DNA from: Cladobotryum mycophilum
Taxonomy: Eukaryota; Ascomycota; Sordariomycetes; Hypocreales; Hypocreaceae
Assembly (NCBI GenBank): GCA_036429605.1
Contig: CM071589.1
Coordinates: 6,076,001-6,140,000 of the forward strand
Reading direction: 5' to 3'
Length of the DNA stretch: 64,000 nt
Both the position numbers and the translations under genes were made by a program. Below the pieces are notes generated by a model that was given only the letters and a program-made list of their open reading frames with translations, was not told the DNA's origin and searched no databases. Shown here piece by piece: positions 36,101-47,953 of the stretch. The first letter of the stretch is position 1, and the number at the start of each line of letters is the position of its first letter.

Positions 36101-36547
36101 CCAAAGGGTGTATACGTGCAGGAAACGGGGCTTGAAACATACAGCCAACTGCAGGCCCCCGAGCTTACGGTCGACCGTCCGGTCCTTGCTGGGGGTCACG
36201 ACAACGAACTTTTCCCTGCGCGAGAAGCCATCTTTGCTTGCCGTGCCCCCGCCGTGGCCTGGGTCCTGGCCGCCGTTTTGGCCGCTGCCACTGAGGTTAC
36301 TGTTGCTGTTGTTGTTGCTGCCGCTGTCCTGATTCGGCGCCGTGGGTAGGGTCTGACTTGTACTTGACGCAGACGCTTGAGGCTGCCGCCGATGCTGATG
36401 CTGATGCTGCTGCTGCTGCTGCACAGGAAGAGGAGTCGCGAGTTCGCCTAACGGGATCGTCTCCGGTCCATGTGTGGGTCGCGTCCTACTGCCGCCGTCC
36501 GGATAGTACCAATCCGGGACCCATTCGAACTCGGTCCGGCCTGTCAT
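33175..36547 (-). CDS. Amino-acid permease (YAT/APC family) with in-frame TAG
   Basis: A plasma-membrane amino-acid/proton symporter of the fungal YAT group. Ten exons: 36547-36143, 35803-35565, 35353-35206, 35070-34983, 34914-34867, 34783-34723, 34610-33953, 33858-33770, 33643-33427 and 33312-33175. Together they give 697 in-frame codons. The N-terminal tail is long, Gln/Asn/Ser/Gly-rich and cytoplasmic. The core opens with KLGGLQLAMITVNATLGTGL, then PLAVLLAYLVPGFLAWAVMQ and the conserved helix FAYVGVEIVAASALEARWP. The C-terminal tail is short and charged. An in-frame TAG at 34391-34393 interrupts the gene after AYVLSGVLA, directly before LNIPRDDIRLPRLSW. Both sides align with the family, so the codon sits where relatives have a sense residue. 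The gene may be a recent pseudogene, read through, or mis-sequenced. Several exon ends (for example 33770 versus 33773) are uncertain. Confidence 0.78.
34391..34393 (-). other. In-frame TAG stop in the permease
   Basis: CTA on the plus strand. The same frame continues on both sides with conserved permease sequence, so this is a nonsense codon and not a frameshift. No C or G run is adjacent. Confidence 0.75.
34832..34858. repeat. G-rich homopolymer cluster in an intron
   Basis: Three long G runs separated by single A residues, inside the permease intron between 34866 and 34784. Confidence 0.85.
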
Positions 36548-38746
36548 GACCGACAACGTAGCATTTGCCTGTCTCTCTTCCTCTCTCTCTCTCTCTCTTT
36601 CTCGTCCTTTTTGGGATAGGGCGCGCTAATGTGTCCCAAAAATGGGCTTGTTATTGTATGCAAGAAAACGTGGGAATAATGGAAAAAAGAAAGTGAGACA
36701 TGGAAGGGCACAAGGAAGAAAAAAGGTTGTTGGCTTGTTGTTAAAAAGCCCCAATGAATGCACGTTATGAACGGGAAAGGCAGAAGCCACACGCCCAGGG
36801 GAGGGGGCGGGAAGGGGAGGGCCCCTTAGCCGAGAGGGAAGGTGATCGTGATCATCATGAGGACTCTCCAGGTTTCGCCTAGTAGCCCGTAGTGGTGGCA
36901 ACGCCCTTATTCGCGGTCTCGGAGGGAGTGAAGGATGGTGTGTGGAAGGCAGAATGACAGCGAACTAGTGGGAGTTGGAGTTTGGGGGGTGTTCAGCCGC
37001 AGTTGGTAGAGCCAACCAGCAGAGCTTCATATTCAGGTTGATAAGGCCTTTTTTTCCAGTCGAGAACTTGTGAATATTGAAATGCAGGTTAGACGAGACA
37101 CACAGAGTCTCGCGTCCAACAAGGCTTGCAACCAGTCTCATGGTGAAACTGCAACATCCAATATTCAAGCAGCCGCAGCTGTCACCAACAACCCACGCAG
37201 AACCACAAGCTCTCCCTCCTTCGAGACCTTCTCTGGTGTGGTTACATCATCCCGCACGTTCAGCTGCCCATTTAGGCCAGGCGTTTTTCCTATTCGCCGC
37301 ACCGTATTATCTGTTTGCCTTTTAGACGCAGCAAGCCTTGAAAGCAATAGCTTTGGCGCCTCTCCCCTCCCTCTCCTCCCCCATTTGCGAACTACCATCC
37401 GGTCGAATTAGATGAAGGCGGCTGGGCGGGAAATGGTTCCAGAGTCCATTGACTGTCGTGCAGCCGCGTTTTGCCGAGGATCCGTAGAGAGAAGGCAAGC
37501 AGTCGCAATCTCGTTGCTAGACCTCGTGACGTGGCGATTTGTCCCGTGAGATGGTAACAGTATCAAAGGCCAGAGATAACGATTTTGGCATTCCTGAGGA
37601 CTCCCCCTCTTCCCTTTGATTGAGCGAGCAAGAGAGGCAGCCCAAAGTATCAAAACCGGTAGAGTGGACTGGTATCCAGTTTCGTACGTGGAAGTCTCCA
37701 TTTGTTGTCCACAATTATTCCCAAACTGAGCCCAATCCAATCCAATCCAACCATGTCTTCACTTCGTTCACTGTCTATGCGGTCCGTGGAGTGGCCGCCC
37801 ACGACGAGCGACCAGGGCGGTGGCGGCGTCACGCAAAATGTCACCAAGAAATACCTGAAGAGAACGAGCCTCCAGCGCTTGCTTGAGAGACTGTTTCCCG
37901 GGCAAAAGGACTTTAACATCCGAGTAGGCGCGCCCTTGATGTTGTTTGGTGTTTGATGTTGTATGCTTTCGTTTCCATACATACTGAAGCAAGGCGTAGA
38001 TGAAGGATGACCAATGGTTATTCACGGCGCCCTCTTATGTTAGCGAGGTAAGTCCCAGGCTCAGTCCCATCAGTCCCATCAGTCGCAAAGAGCCGCACAC
38101 CCTCTCAGAACATGAGCTTGTCCTCCATTAGCTAACACGGACACACTTTGTGCTTCACAGACCATCATCAAGTAAGTCGACCCCTCCCTCTCTCTGTCTC
38201 TCTGCCCCGCCATTCGTCATTAATCCATCAAGCGATGACATGCAAGAAAAGAAAGAAAGACTGACTTTGTGCCTCAGCGACATGAGAACTCAATGAATAG
38301 TGTGAATAAACGGGGAAGAGGAGGGGGCGTGATGGGCGGTCATGATCCAATGATGAAGGGCGGACAGGCCGATGGATGGATGGGTTGGGCTGGTTTCTCA
38401 AGGTTCCAGGTTCCAAGGTTGTCTTTTTAGGGTGGGCATTGTCGTGGCGCAGCGATATCAGGCACTCCAGTGGGCGACACGCTGAGTTGTCTAGTGACTT
38501 TTTGATCACTGAAGCTCCTCCAGCGTGTCTCTAGAGTACCTAGAGCCTACCCAGGAGTGCTGGACCTCATGGATTTGGGTGGGATGGTATAATTAAATCT
38601 GTTTTTCTTCCAAAGATTGTTCCAAGAGTTTTCTATTTCAAAGTAGGTTCTAAAGTATCAGTACTTGTTCAATATCCAATATCAATATTCAATATTCATC
38701 TTCATCTTCTTCTATTCGTCTATTCAATTGTTCTTGTTCGCTAGCC
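36548..38746. other. 2.2-kb intergenic region, no gene recognised
   Basis: Upstream region of the permease (-) and of the CorA-like gene (+). CT-rich tracts lie next to the permease start. Several open frames of 80-110 codons overlap on both strands with no family similarity. Confidence 0.4.
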
Positions 38747-40405
38747 ATGGATCTTCTAGAATTGTGCTTCGTCGACGAGTTGCGTGAGCCAGTCCACATC
38801 ATCGACGTCTTCTCCCCCCAACAACAACGACGACGACGACGAGAATTCAGCGGCAGCGGCAGCGGCATCGCAGCAGACACACAGCATCACTACTCTGCAG
38901 CAATTGGATGCCTTTCTCAGCAATGACTCGAACCAGGGATACTCAAGTCGCCTCATGTGTGTCTTCAACGTGCTTGTCTATTCTTTGACAAGCTTTTAGC
39001 ATCGCTGACCTTTTGAACGAAATAATGAATCCAGCTCGCTATGTCAGCGCAACTCATGGCAACGACTCCAAATCACCAGGCCCATGCTGGAACTCATCGC
39101 CTCAAAGCATGAGCTCAATTCTTCCATCTATGACTTGTCGTCGTGCTTCTACAACCGCAGCCTGAGGCTCGAAGAAGCCGTCTGCATCCCCTACAGTCAA
39201 TCCCAGACGGAGCAATGGATCGGTGAGCATGCTGCCAGCTTCGGGGGAGGAGAGTTCCCGCCTAACCTCAAAGGTTTCCAGACATATCATACACGGTCCG
39301 CTATCCTGAGCTCAAACCGGGGGATGAAGAGGAAGGCGAAGACGCCGAATGGGCTATCCGGCAGACTGGCATATACCATCGCTTCAATGTAGAGACGGGC
39401 CAGAACCTCTTCGTCCTGCTCAGCCCAACCCCCAACTCAAAACTCCATGCCGCTGCTAAACAGCTTCTCACAACACCTTCCAAGCCAACAGTCCCTCAAC
39501 CATTCTGGCTACACGACTTGTTCTTCAAAACACACCTCCCCGCTTGGCGACACTACATGGCCACTCAGGAGCACGAATTCCTACCAATTGTAAGCAACCC
39601 CCCCCCCCCCCTTTTGTCTCCCAAGCTTGAGAGTGCTTTGCCAACTAAAACAAATCCACCTTCAGTCCAATAAAACCTTCTCAACCTACATCGATGAGCC
39701 TCTCCGCGTTGGCTACGACAACCTCAGCATCCTCGTCAGCCTCGAAGGCCGCTTCACTCAAATCACGACCCTCCTCGCCTCTACAACCGACACTCTCACC
39801 GACCTAACCGCATTCCTAAAAGACGACCTCGAGCCCGCTCATTGGCAGGCATCCGCTCTAGCTAATCTCAAAAACTACCATCGTCAATGCGCCTCATACA
39901 CCAACACGGCAGCCTACCTCCACAAGCGCACGCAAACGACGTCTCAGCTGCTAGCCAACACCCTATCGTACCGAGACCAGGTCATCGCCAAGGAGCAAAA
40001 CTCCAACATGCTGCAGCTGAACAAATCAGCCGTCTTCATCACCACCATCACACTCATATACGTTCCCGCATCCTTTGTAGCTGTACGTCCCCCTTTCTCA
40101 GTCTCCCCAACCACCCTAATCTCCAAGAACCCCCAAGCTAACCCCGGCAGACCTTCTTCGGCATGAACTTCTTCGCCATGGACCAGGACAACAGCCGCAT
40201 CGTCGGCACCTCCATGATTTGGATCTTCGTCGTCACGACCCTGGCCCTCACCCTCATCTCCGTCATCTTCTACTACTGGCTCGTCCGCCATGACGGAATA
40301 CTGTTCTGGCGGCTCGCCCCCAAGATGCACAAGAGGGACTGGAGGATCAAACGGAGGGGGACGGCGGGGACGGTCGGGATGGAGATGCGAGATTTAACTG
40401 TCTAA
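38747..40405 (+). CDS. CorA-like membrane protein with GMN motif
   Basis: Exons 38747-38956, 39035-39222, 39282-39589, 39666-40082 and 40151-40405, about 459 residues. The N-terminal soluble part (LQQLDAFLSNDSNQGYSSRL, then LCQRNSWQRLQITRPMLELI) is typical of a large fungal family annotated as CorA-like. The C-terminus has two membrane helices. The first (KSAVFITTITLIYVPASFVA) runs into TFFGMNFFAMDQ, which contains the GMN signature of CorA Mg2+ channels. The second follows as VVTTLALTLISVIFYYWLV. A role in metal transport is inferred only from this tail; fungal members are mostly uncharacterised. The start is uncertain. The ATG at 38747 reads PVHIIDVFSP but is out of frame with the rest across the C6 run at 38814-38819. 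Confidence 0.7.
38814..38819. other. Probable homopolymer frameshift in the CorA-like gene
   Basis: C6. The upstream ATG frame (VHIIDVFSP) and the downstream frame (NNNDDDDENSAA) join if the run is five or eight C long. This is the weakest of the frameshift cases, because an unseen upstream exon could also explain it. Confidence 0.5.
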
Positions 40406-40611
40406 TGTCTAATGATTGACGTATTGAAAAACGATGATGCGTACATGGATATAGCAGTAGGGGGTGATAGAACTAGACTACAGCAATGTCGGAAACTTGG
40501 GGGAAATCATGCTAATATACAGAGCTACCCGTGGGCGGCAGTAAATATAGATACATATAAAAAAAGATATTGTACACAAAAAGCCCCCCATCCGAATGGC
40601 GATAAAGATAT

Positions 40612-43600
40612 TCACACCGTCGGTGGCACATTCGAAATATCAACCTTGTACAACTTACGCCCATTCGCACCCGCCAACGTCGCTACAAGAACAAACGTCT
40701 TCCCGTTGTCATCAGAAACCACACCCGTAAAATCATCACCATAAGAAAGTCCCGGGAACTGCGCCAGCTCCTGTATCGAGAGCTCGACGCCCGGCTGCGG
40801 TATCCCAATCTCCAATAGTTTAATCCTGTGATTGGCCGACGTGGTCCCCAGGGCAAAGAGCCTCTCGTCGTGCTGCCCGTTTATGAGCTTGAGTATGCGA
40901 CAGTTCAGAATGTCCTTTTGCTGGTTCAGAATCGGGTCATCGCCGTTAAATGTCTGAAAGTGGATGCGTTTTTCGCGCGTAACGACGGCACAGGTGGTAA
41001 CGTCAATAAAAGGACAAAAGGTAGTGAAGAAGCCTGCTGTGCCACTGCTGTCAAAACCCTTTCAGGAGATTAGCCCCTCACTTCTGTCGCCTTTTGGATG
41101 GTATAGAAAGACTCACTCGTGATTCGATAAATAAAGTATCGACAGTCGCTTGCCTCAACGATACGTGCATGATTGGAATCTTGTGTTCGCGGCTCTTGGC
41201 CGTGAGTTCTGGTCGAATGACCAAGTGAACATCTTTATCGTCCGAGATGGTCAGCTGAACCACATCAGCAGCTGGCCATCCAATGTCAACTGTCTTCCAT
41301 GGAGTCGACGGTGTTCCTGGTCGCATGTTTGTTCCAATCGGAATAATCTCACTAACAATGCTCGGGCTGTAGTTGTGTCAGTAATATGAACCAAAAAAAG
41401 GATGATATTGGGCACTTACCGTGGTGTTGCCAAAGCGACAAGATCTGGCACTGAAGCATACAACAAGGTACCAGGATGCCTATCCCCATCTTCGTGACGC
41501 AAAACACAAGCCAAAGTTTCACTGTCAGGGGAGATGGCTAATCGATAGATTTCTGGAAATGGCAAAGCAATTCGATATAAGTGATCAAGAGTGGCGTCAA
41601 CAGCAGTGCCGGCTTCCAAGTCGAATATATAACACTATCCGCTGTTAGCTAAGTTTCTGGTATCCAAGGGTCAAATGTAGCAACTCACATAACTTCTCCC
41701 AGTTGTGGATGCAATGAGATACTCATTCGTCAGCGTAACACTCTTCCAAAAACAATCCGTCTCTTTAAGTGGATATTCCGCTGCCGGCATCAACTCATGG
41801 CCCTCTCTCTGTCCATCTCGGGGCATGAGAGATTGTGACGTGTAAAGAGATATCTTAATGTCAGTCCAGTAGGCTACGAGTGTCGCATCTGGAGAGATGA
41901 CACAGCCTTTAAATGATTCTTCAGATGTTAAAGGCCACTCGTCGGCATTACTTTGGCAAGTCTTGCGCTTTCTGTAACAACGTTAGTGGCTATAATTATA
42001 TCAGCGAAAAGTTACTTACTGCTGAAATAGTTTGTTCCAAATTGGGTCTTTGGGAACCGTCAACTGAATAAATCTTTCATTTTCTGCATCTTCTGGGCTC
42101 ATGTAAATCCTGTAGGTTGTTGCCAGCATGTCTCTAACCCGCCTGGCATCGCTCCGTTCAGCTTGTTTGATGAGTAGAACAGACTCTTCGAGGTGCCTAA
42201 GCATGTATCTAAATGCCTTTCCTTCTCTATGGTCTCGCTCCTCGGCTTTATGAACAAGTTTCTTATGCCATTCCCTGACGACGGGGTGTGTCCGCGTACG
42301 GCTAAACTTGTATCCCCGAAGGAAGAATCGATCGTAGCCATCGGCATCACGATACTTTAGACGAGCATCCTGATAAGCGGTGACGCCCAGGGAACCGCCC
42401 TGGAGGTATGCAAATACCACACTGAGCACGCACCCAAGAGACCAGACATCGCTACCCGTCCTCATGCGTGGGTTTGAATCGATTGACTCTGGTGCAAGGT
42501 AAGTCCCTTCGCCGCGTCGATTGAGGGTCCCCGAAAGTGACGGGCCCTTGATTTGTCGACGAACAAACAGACTGTTAAAATCCCGTTCCCTTTCTACCCC
42601 CTGCCCACGATGTCGAATCTTGACTCTCGACATGCCAAAATCGCTCAATTTCCAGATGGGTCGAACATGGCCATCTCGCCTCTCAATAAAAACGAGAATA
42701 TTATTCGGCGTCAAATCCATGTGATAGCAGACCATGTCTTCCAGATCCGGCGTCGTCATTTCGTGGTGTAAGAAATTGAGTCCGCTCGCAAGTCCTTGCG
42801 CGCAAAGAATGATCTCTGCTTTTGCTTCCTTGGTGTTTGGTCGCGTGGGGTGATAATCCATCATGTAAGACCGGAGATCGCAGACTGCGAGCGGCATGAA
42901 TAGACTGAAGTTGTTGCCAATCGAGATACCTCCAAAGCTTTCAACAATATTTTCACAGCCCCGAGAAGCGTATCCCAGGATCTTCTTCATAATCTCGTGC
43001 TCCTCCCGTACATCACCATTATCGGTCAAGGTGTAGTCTTTTCGTGCCATTAGAATCGGCTCCGTGTTGTAGCTGAATTCCGTGTTGGGATCTTCGAAAT
43101 GACCGGCAGCAACTTTGACTCTGAATATTTTCCCAAAAGAGCCCTCTCCAATGGCCATCTCCTCAAGGTATGGTAGACGTTGACTCGTCAAACTCTTCAC
43201 CTTGACCTCTTGTCTTTTACGAAGCACCACGGGACAAAAACAAGCTTGTTTCGAGTAAAACTTATCTGCATCGACATTACTCTCAAATATCTCGAATAAT
43301 TGGGTAATATCGACGGGCAACACACCCATGTCTCGTCCCTTTCGATCCCGTATCGGCCAATCGTTTGGTACAAGTAATTTGAGAACAAATGCCCTAGCGG
43401 CTGCTAGACTGCAGGATGCAAATATTAGAGTAGCCAGGAATTCGTGGAGTCGTCTTTCCTTGATCCTGTCGATAAAAGACTGCATCGTGATTCGCACCAT
43501 CAACTCATCTTCTTCCTCCGCCCAGCTGGCCGGGACAAGTGCGCGGAAGAATAGCTGGAGGTTTCCATCATGCAAGACCTGGGGGACGGTTCCTCGGGCA

Positions 43601-43692
43601 GCAAACCTCAATCTGCCATCCTTCTTCCTTTCCAGCTTATTGCACAACTGATCGTATATGTCGTCCCATACCTTGTTGTAAGTGACTGCCAT
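40612..43692 (-). CDS. Protein kinase with long C-terminal region, possible beta-propeller
   Basis: Exons 43692-42020, 41971-41689, 41634-41420, 41366-41117 and 41058-40612 give 955 residues. The first 190 residues are an all-alpha-looking region of unknown function. The kinase domain (about 190-530) has a Gly loop (IGEGSFGKIF), a Lys in ILMARKDYTL, a catalytic loop YHMDLTPNNILVF, DFG in WKLSDFGMSRV and APE in GTYLAPESID. HMDLTPNN differs from the usual HRDLKPxN: Arg and Lys are replaced, but the Asp and Asn needed for catalysis remain. The C-terminal 400 residues carry repeated short hydrophobic strands (FKGCVISPDATLVAYW, YRLAISPDSETLACVL). These resemble WD-type propeller blades. Such N-domain plus kinase plus propeller-like proteins form expanded families in some filamentous fungi. 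The function is unknown. Confidence 0.75.
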
Positions 43693-46600
43693 ATTGACTC
43701 GTCGCTTGGGGCTGCGTTGGTTCGTTTCCGGACTGAGACATTGGTGATCTGCAGGCGGGGGATTGCAGCGACATGGTGCCCGTTATAAGGCGTTCTGCAG
43801 CCTCACAATCTGCCTAGTTGGAGCTTGTCCGCCTTGGTTTTTGGCTCAGCTGGCGCGTTTGGAGAGCCTCGCCTGATTCCAAACCGAACGCTAGGAAGCA
43901 TGACGCGGATCAATCCCAGGGGCCGAACGGTTCAGAAATCTCCGATGCATCATTCATGACGCACGCAACCGATATAAGAGTCGACTAACTCTTGTTTTCT
44001 GAATTACTGGTTTTCTGCAAAGGGAGATTGGACATGTTGATGAGGATATGAAGTCAGGCTGTTTCATGGAATTTTGAGGCGGCGTTGCTTCCATATTCAA
44101 TAGTTGGTTTCAGCCCCAGGTCCAGATGTGAGGCCTACCCTATAGACTGGGCCGAGAACACATGACCCTCAACAACACCTGCTCTCTTTAAGACTGCCAT
44201 TATTCGGTTAGTAAATAGTAAAGGTTTTTATTACGGTTGTCTTTTCAGGGCCTCGAATGCGATGAGGCGCTTAAGCCGTGGCATCATCTGGATGTGAAAG
44301 CTTTCATTGAAGCAGCTCCCTTATCATCACGATGGAGGCCTCAATCTTTCTGCAAGCTTAGAGAGACCCAGGCTCTTGTAAATCCTTTTGTTCTAGACTT
44401 TACAGTCTAGAATTCTACTCGATTTCTCCAACGCGTACCGAGTCCGCTCCTTGATATGAGGCTTATAGGTTACATCCGATCAACCGGTGTAAGCCTTTGC
44501 ATAATTCGATGATCATTGCTTATCTTGCCAGTCGAGACCACAAAGATTCAATGGTCCGGTAGAACAAAAGTAGACTTAATAATTACAATAAACGGTAAGA
44601 ATATACCATGTATTTTGAAATGGCACTGGATAGCTCAGGTTATCTCATATACGACGTGGGCACGAGATTTTAACTGCCTCGACTTATAGTGATTATGAAG
44701 TTGTCATCATGGCTTGCCAATGTTGCATTCATGTTGGGATGATTTGCAGACTGTGGATACGTGTTTGACAGGCTCCACGGGCCATTCGATGGCATTTTAC
44801 CACGTGCTGACGTTGCAATAGTTGGCGTACTAGCATGTCAACGCGATCTCGATAGTAAGATGATGTATCTGATACCTCATCATCACAACATGTCTTGGCT
44901 ATGTCCAAGTCTCTGCGCCGTACTTCAAAAACCATTCAGTGTGAGAGGTTCCAGTATGCTACAGTAAGCAATAGTCATTGGTAATAGTAGAATCTTTTTC
45001 ACTCAATCGACCATTGTTAGTCACTCGCCGTGTTGTATGGATGTTATTTTGGAGTCAAGCATAGACCCCCAGGTGCCCGCTCTGTTTTCATACTTGACAA
45101 CGGTATGCTTATCCGTCGTCTATTGGAGCAGAAATTTATCTCCAAATATCGGAGACCCTCACCATTTCCATTGGAGTTGCCTTGGCACTGCAACCTTTCA
45201 ACACAGGAGCCCCATGAAGTGCGAGTACGTCTGGAAGAGTGATCAAACTTCGGAAATAGGCCGACGTAGGAAATCAGATTGCATGTTAGTGCCAACACGA
45301 CCGGAATATGACGGATTGAGATGTAGATATTCTAGAACCACTCTCGGAACAAGTTTTGAGAACCGTATTGGAGCAATCGGATGCTATCCTGGCAGATTGA
45401 CGAAGCACTTGGCACTCTCGAACTTATGCGCCCGTCTGCAAGGCTAGAAAACGCCACGGCCTGGAAAAACTCGAAGAAATCTGCCGAAACCCCGCAAATT
45501 CATGGTGATGATGAGGGGGAAGCTATGAGTAAAGGTGAGCAAGATTGGGGTATGGGTCGGAGACAACGCTCGGGCGTGAGTTGCCCATTTTGGACTGTGT
45601 TTATGGACGCATCATCATCCCTAGATTTCCCGCAGTCGACGTGAGCAGACTATTTGGAACAAGGTTTTGTGCCTCCGAGTCTTTTTGGACTTGTGGCTTC
45701 AATGGCTGGACTCTGACTCGTGATCGATGACCGTATTGGAGTAGGTCTGTCGGCTTTGACCAACGGATCTCGCAAGAGGGTGGCAGGACGAAGGGATTTT
45801 ACTTGTTGACTGGGCTTGGCTGTGGTGGTTCGTTCTGTGCGGGGAAACTTTGCCGAATATGGTTGGCTAATGGAAATGCCAAGGTTGTAAGGATGATATT
45901 CCTTTGTACTGCATCTTCGAGTTTTCAGGGAATGCGGCCCTCGTTCACTTTTGCTGACCAACGGAGGGGGAGTTGGGGGTCTCTGTTGGACTTTCAAGTT
46001 GGAGGGCTAATAAAGACGATTTTCTGAATGGGACAAAAGTTAGCACATGGCCCATGAATATGATGTCAATACTTTAGGGCATATATTGGAAATATGAGCC
46101 CTTGAGTTGATTGGAGGTAGGTAATTTTGAAAAATGATCTGCCCTGCACTTCATACTTGGTCATTGAGTCCGGTCAGACATGTGTGTCTCAGCCCTGATA
46201 TTCAGCTGTCAGACGATTCCCCGCATCACTCCACAGCACTGCGGGCTGCTTCAAGCGACTCGAACTGTTGGAAATGTTGAGAGAACTACTCCATAGAATA
46301 GAAGAAATCAAATCGAACATGGAGAATAGAAAAAATATGCCGTATTTCCGAGGGCCAAGACTGCTGGCTTGCCTTGGCGATTCTCCGCACTTCATGCCGA
46401 TTTTGGAGGAGAGAGAAGAAGCTGGGAGAGATGGATGGGGAGCTCTCGTCTAGGTCCCCCACGGGGAGGGGAGAAGACACTAGCAGGGTTACAGGGGTTA
46501 CAGCGGCTACAGGGTGCTGAGGGCAGCACTGACGGTGGGTGCGCCATAACTAACCTGAGCTGTTTGTGGAAAGGATTCCCGTCCCCAGCATTAACCGCAC

Positions 46601-47953
46601 ATTGAGGGGCTTAAGCTTAATCATAAGGTAAAAAAAAACGTTTGAGCGCCTGAATGCATGCATTGGGTGAGACAATATGTTGAGTCCAGAAGCATCGCGA
46701 GTCCTTGACCCTGTGGGAGGGTGATGCAAGACGGGGAGGGTTCTAGGCTTCTGGACCTCTAGCAACATCCATATGTACGGAGGACTACAGCGGGAAGTAA
46801 CGTAACGTAACGCTGGGTGTTTATTAATAATACCTAATGTACATGTACAAACAGCATCGCAACACGTTGGATGCATGACGGCAACCAAAAATCTCTGTCT
46901 CTCCACCAGACTCGCTACACCACACTCCAACCATCCCCGAGCCAACATCATCCACGCCCTGAAGAACAGATCCCTGGATAGGCTACACCAATTCGCTTGG
47001 CATTTGTTAATTGCCCATCCTCCATTACGGAAACGCCGTCTCCAACATGCATCCTTGTCCAACGAACAGCAAATCCTCTCTCTCCACCTGGGATGATTCT
47101 CCATCACATGGCGTCTCATCTCCACACACTCGCTTGCACAAGGTCTAGAGCCTAATGTATGTACGTATAGAATGACCCCATTAAATGCCCACGAACATGC
47201 TCCTCTGGCCCTTGCTGACACCTCATCTGTCACTAGGCTCAGATGGTATGACCGAATCTTTGTTAGTGTAACCCAGTCTCAATCTTTGGCCCCCGCATCC
47301 CGAAGCCCCAGACTATACGAATCTAAATATGCCGGCTCTTGAGATTTTGTCCGTAGCATGGCCGACACCGCTAGAGATCATCGAGTTTTGCGGGAGTCTT
47401 GAGGCTCGAGGGCTTGAATCTCCACAAAATGGCAGAGGGAACTTTCCGGAGAATCAGGCAATTACTCTGGTCCCTCTCGCGTCAAGTTGGGGGGAGCACT
47501 CATGTGAGCTCGCGGGTCGCTGCAAGCAAGACTCATGCATTCTCTAAGAACTGCAGTCCAGGCCGTTGCTGGGTCTGATGGGACACACCCTGGAAGGATG
47601 CCTCTACTGTTATGCGCCGGGAGCCATGATCTAGTGCTGCACTACAACCCTAACTTGGATGAAGATCTTGCTTTTCACGTTGGTTTGTCCAACCCTTGCT
47701 CCCCGGAAAATGTCGTAAGACATGCGTGACCTTGGAGTTCCGTGCTTGCTGTTGGAGCTGCCGCCTGAAAGCATAAAGCAAGCTTACCTCCGCTTCGAGG
47801 AAAAGTTAATTTGAAGCTTCTCAAGCCCCTATCCCAGACACATAAGTCTGTCACCCCCAGGGAGAAACCACCCCGTCTCTTTCTGTTTCTTTATTCTTTG
47901 TCTGCTCCTGTCTGTTCATATCAACTAGCACCAGACTACGACAAAGAGCCATT
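43693..47953. other. 4.3-kb gene-poor region
   Basis: I find no protein family similarity, tRNA or transposon ends here. A 227-codon minus-strand frame at 46550-47233 has Cys/Trp/Arg-rich composition and competing frames, so I do not call it. The part from about 44.0 to 45.0 kb is AT-richer than the flanks. Upstream of the JEN1-like gene (about 47.85 kb) are CCCCAG and CCCCGT motifs, which could bind a CreA-type glucose repressor. Confidence 0.45.

Noticed and set aside
45360..45750. Possible short repeat around CGTATTGGAG
   Set aside because: Only about 10-12 matching bases shared by two places, which is within chance for this length.
46550..47233. 227-codon minus-strand open frame
   Set aside because: Composition rich in Cys, Trp and Arg, no recognisable motif, and overlapping plus-strand frames. 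It could be chance; I would not call it without transcript support.
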